Origin: Betaproteobacteria bacterium
Lineage (GTDB): Bacteria > Pseudomonadota > Gammaproteobacteria > Burkholderiales > SHXO01
NCBI GenBank assembly: GCA_025356655.1
Contig: JANXRW010000031.1
Location: 1-64,000 of the forward strand
DNA length: 64,000 nt
Reading direction: 5' to 3'
Shown here one piece after another: positions 62,575-64,000 of the stretch. The position numbers and the translations under genes are program-made. The stretch's first letter is position 1; every line of letters begins with the position of its first letter. The notes below the pieces were generated by a model. That model was not told the DNA's origin, ran no database searches, and saw only the letters and a list, made by a program, of their open reading frames with translations.

Positions 62575-63527
62575 TGACCGAACCCGACGGGGGAGCGGCA
62601 GAGCCTTTCCCGGCCTGCAAGCCCGGCTGGCTGCGCGAACTCTTTCCCTGGGAGCAGCACTATCGGGTGGTCAATGGACGGCGCATGGCCTTCGTCGATG
62701 AGGGGCCGCGAGACGGCCTGCCCGTGCTGCTGCTCTCGGGCAATCCCACCTGGGGCTTCCTCTACCGGGATTTCATCGGACCCTTGACCGCTGCGGGCTA
62801 CCGCGCCATTGCCCCCGACTGGGTAGGGGCCGGATATTCCGATCATCCGCGGGTGGACGCAGCACTTACCCTCGCGCACCACATTGCCGACCTGGTGAGT
62901 CTTCTCGACCAACTGGACCTCAGCCGGTACGTGATCGTCGGGCAGGATTGGGGCGGCCCTCAGGGCGTCGGAGCAGCGCTGCAACGCCTCGAGCGTTTGG
63001 ATGCGCTGGTGCTCATGAACACGTGGCTCTTCACGGGGCTACTCAGCCGCTTCCACCGCTCGCCCAAACCCTGGACTACGTGGCATGCGCCACTCATTGG
63101 GCAGTACTTCATGAAGCGGCACAAGGTGCTATCCCACCATGGGCCGAGCGCGGTGAGCGAGCGCGGCATGAGCGCCGCGCAGGGGCGCGCCTTCCACCAC
63201 GTCTTCGACGAGCCGGACTCGGACCACGTGGTGCTCACCTGGCCGCGCACCATCCCGATGGTCGAAGGTGACCGCGGCTGGAAGGACCTGAGTGCTCTCG
63301 AGGCGCGGCTGCCCGAACTCTCCGGCGTGCCCGTCCTGCTCATGTGGGGTGTGGATGATCCCGTGTTCACTAGCGCCACCTGTGCCCGGCTGCAGGAGCT
63401 GATCCCGCATGCCCAGGGGCCCATCCTATTCGAGCGGGCCGGCCACTTCCTCCAGGACGATCGCGGTCCCGACATCGCGCGCGAACTGGTGGGTTTCCTG
63501 GATCGCCTGGGTAACGCTGGCCGATGA
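62574..63527 (+). CDS. haloalkane-dehalogenase-like alpha/beta hydrolase
   Basis: A 317-residue hydrolase with an Asp nucleophile: VGQDWGG at 122-128 (Asp125, Trp126) where esterases have Ser. LLSGNPTWGFLYRDF carries the oxyanion/halide-binding Asn57. The acid is Asp in LLMWGVDDPVF and the base His in RAGHFLQDDRG. These are the haloalkane dehalogenase signatures (Asp, His, Asp/Glu, Trp pair), although several family members act as epoxide or ester hydrolases. It overlaps the SDR stop by one base and the next gene by four, so it is co-translated with its neighbours. Confidence 0.85.
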   Translation: MTEPDGGAAEPFPACKPGWLRELFPWEQHYRVVNGRRMAFVDEGPRDGLPVLLLSGNPTWGFLYRDFIGPLTAAGYRAIAPDWVGAGYSDHPRVDAALTLAHHIADLVSLLDQLDLSRYVIVGQDWGGPQGVGAALQRLERLDALVLMNTWLFTGLLSRFHRSPKPWTTWHAPLIGQYFMKRHKVLSHHGPSAVSERGMSAAQGRAFHHVFDEPDSDHVVLTWPRTIPMVEGDRGWKDLSALEARLPELSGVPVLLMWGVDDPVFTSATCARLQELIPHAQGPILFERAGHFLQDDRGPDIARELVGFLDRLGNAGR

Positions 63528-64000
63528 ACTTCTGCTTCCCGGCGCCGGTTGAGTTGTCCGAGTTACGGCGCGATCCGCTGCTATGGGAGCAGGAACTCGA
63601 TGCCCGGCCCGAGCTGGCCAAGGCACTGGAGCAGGCACTCTCGCGCCGCAGCGGGGAGTCGTACTGGCGCTCCGCGCACGATCACCTCTACGGTCTCGAA
63701 TTGGCCGACCTGGGGCAGGGAAGGCCCTCCATGGCGCGGGTCTTCGGCTACTGGGACCGCTACGAGCCGCGGCCACCGGAACACGAGATCGATGCCGATC
63801 TCTTCGCCTTTTGTGTGTGGATGGCCGAGATCGCCCCCGGCATGGACCCTGCGGATGTGCGCACGGTGGCCGAGCGCGCGGGCGTGCCTACGGGTTGGCC
63901 GCAGGGTGCAATCCTGCAGGCGCCGCTGGCGGGCTGGGAGGGCCTGGGTGACTTCCACGCAACACCCCGCCACACGGTGATCGAGGGGCTGCGCATCGTC
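63524..64000 (+). CDS. uncharacterised protein of the dehalogenase operon, 3' end outside window
   Basis: ATG 63524 overlaps the hydrolase stop (ATGA) and the frame is open to the right edge for 159 codons. The sequence (MNFCFPAPVELSELRRDPLL, ... SRRSGESYWRSAHDHLYGLE, ... EIDADLFAFCVWMAEIAPGM) has an acidic, Trp/Asp/His-rich composition and no family I recognise. The tight coupling makes a role in the same catabolic pathway likely. Confidence 0.6.
   Translation, partial: MNFCFPAPVELSELRRDPLLWEQELDARPELAKALEQALSRRSGESYWRSAHDHLYGLELADLGQGRPSMARVFGYWDRYEPRPPEHEIDADLFAFCVWMAEIAPGMDPADVRTVAERAGVPTGWPQGAILQAPLAGWEGLGDFHATPRHTVIEGLRIV

Overview
The window is GC-rich chromosomal DNA from a Gram-negative bacterium, most likely a metabolically versatile Gamma- or Betaproteobacterium. 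The evidence is the fimT-pilV-pilW-pilX-pilY1-pilE type IV pilus cluster, ExbB/ExbD/TonB, an OmpA-type lipoprotein, many CoA, short-chain dehydrogenase (SDR) and alpha/beta-hydrolase genes, and a decayed PEP-CTERM protein. No rRNA, tRNA, CRISPR array, insertion sequence or phage gene was seen, so the genus cannot be fixed from the window.

Layout. (1) 1-19.3 kb is a catabolic patchwork: acyl-CoA dehydrogenase, HSL-type esterase, four SDR or MDR oxidoreductases, a DUF1330 protein with an alpha/beta hydrolase, a PLP aminotransferase, an IorAB-type molybdenum hydroxylase (the large subunit is frameshifted in a C7 run), an APH-like phosphotransferase, a quinone reductase, a GST, a metzincin-like secreted protein and a sugar-acid dehydratase. 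A decayed PEP-CTERM gene lies at about 5.2-5.7 kb. (2) 19.3-20.3 kb holds a decayed GAF/HD-GYP gene. (3) 20.8-28.6 kb is a five-gene MoxR/von Willebrand A operon. (4) 28.7-35.2 kb starts with an orphan ribbon-helix-helix fragment. Two nickel/cobalt-type transporters with histidine-rich loops then bracket a membrane-anchored protein, a secreted metallo-beta-lactamase-fold protein with an in-frame TGA, and two beta-propeller proteins. (5) 35.3-38.6 kb is one large soluble multi-PAS protein with a degenerate GGDEF domain. (6) 38.9-42.7 kb carries a class II aldolase/adducin protein, a solute-binding protein and an exbB-exbD-tonB operon. (7) 42.8-48.5 kb has mscL, a secreted MBL protein coupled to an M20 peptidase, an HtrA protease, and an OmpA lipoprotein whose gene overlaps htrA tail to tail. 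(8) 48.6-52.1 kb has two tandem paralogous acyl-CoA ligases. (9) 52.2-59.3 kb is the minor-pilin/PilY1 operon. (10) 59.7-64 kb is a tightly coupled catabolic operon (SDR, HisD-family dehydrogenase, SDR, haloalkane-dehalogenase-like hydrolase, unknown gene) running off the right edge.

Themes. Both cyclic-di-GMP domains visible here look catalytically impaired (HD to HE with frame damage, and GGDEF to GGQFA). Two genes are interrupted or offset at homopolymer runs (C7 and G9), which may be sequencing error or real slippage. The most interesting single item is the TGA directly after the signal peptide of an otherwise intact metallo-hydrolase. It creates a CxxU-like context, so selenocysteine, readthrough and a simple Trp-to-stop mutation must be told apart.
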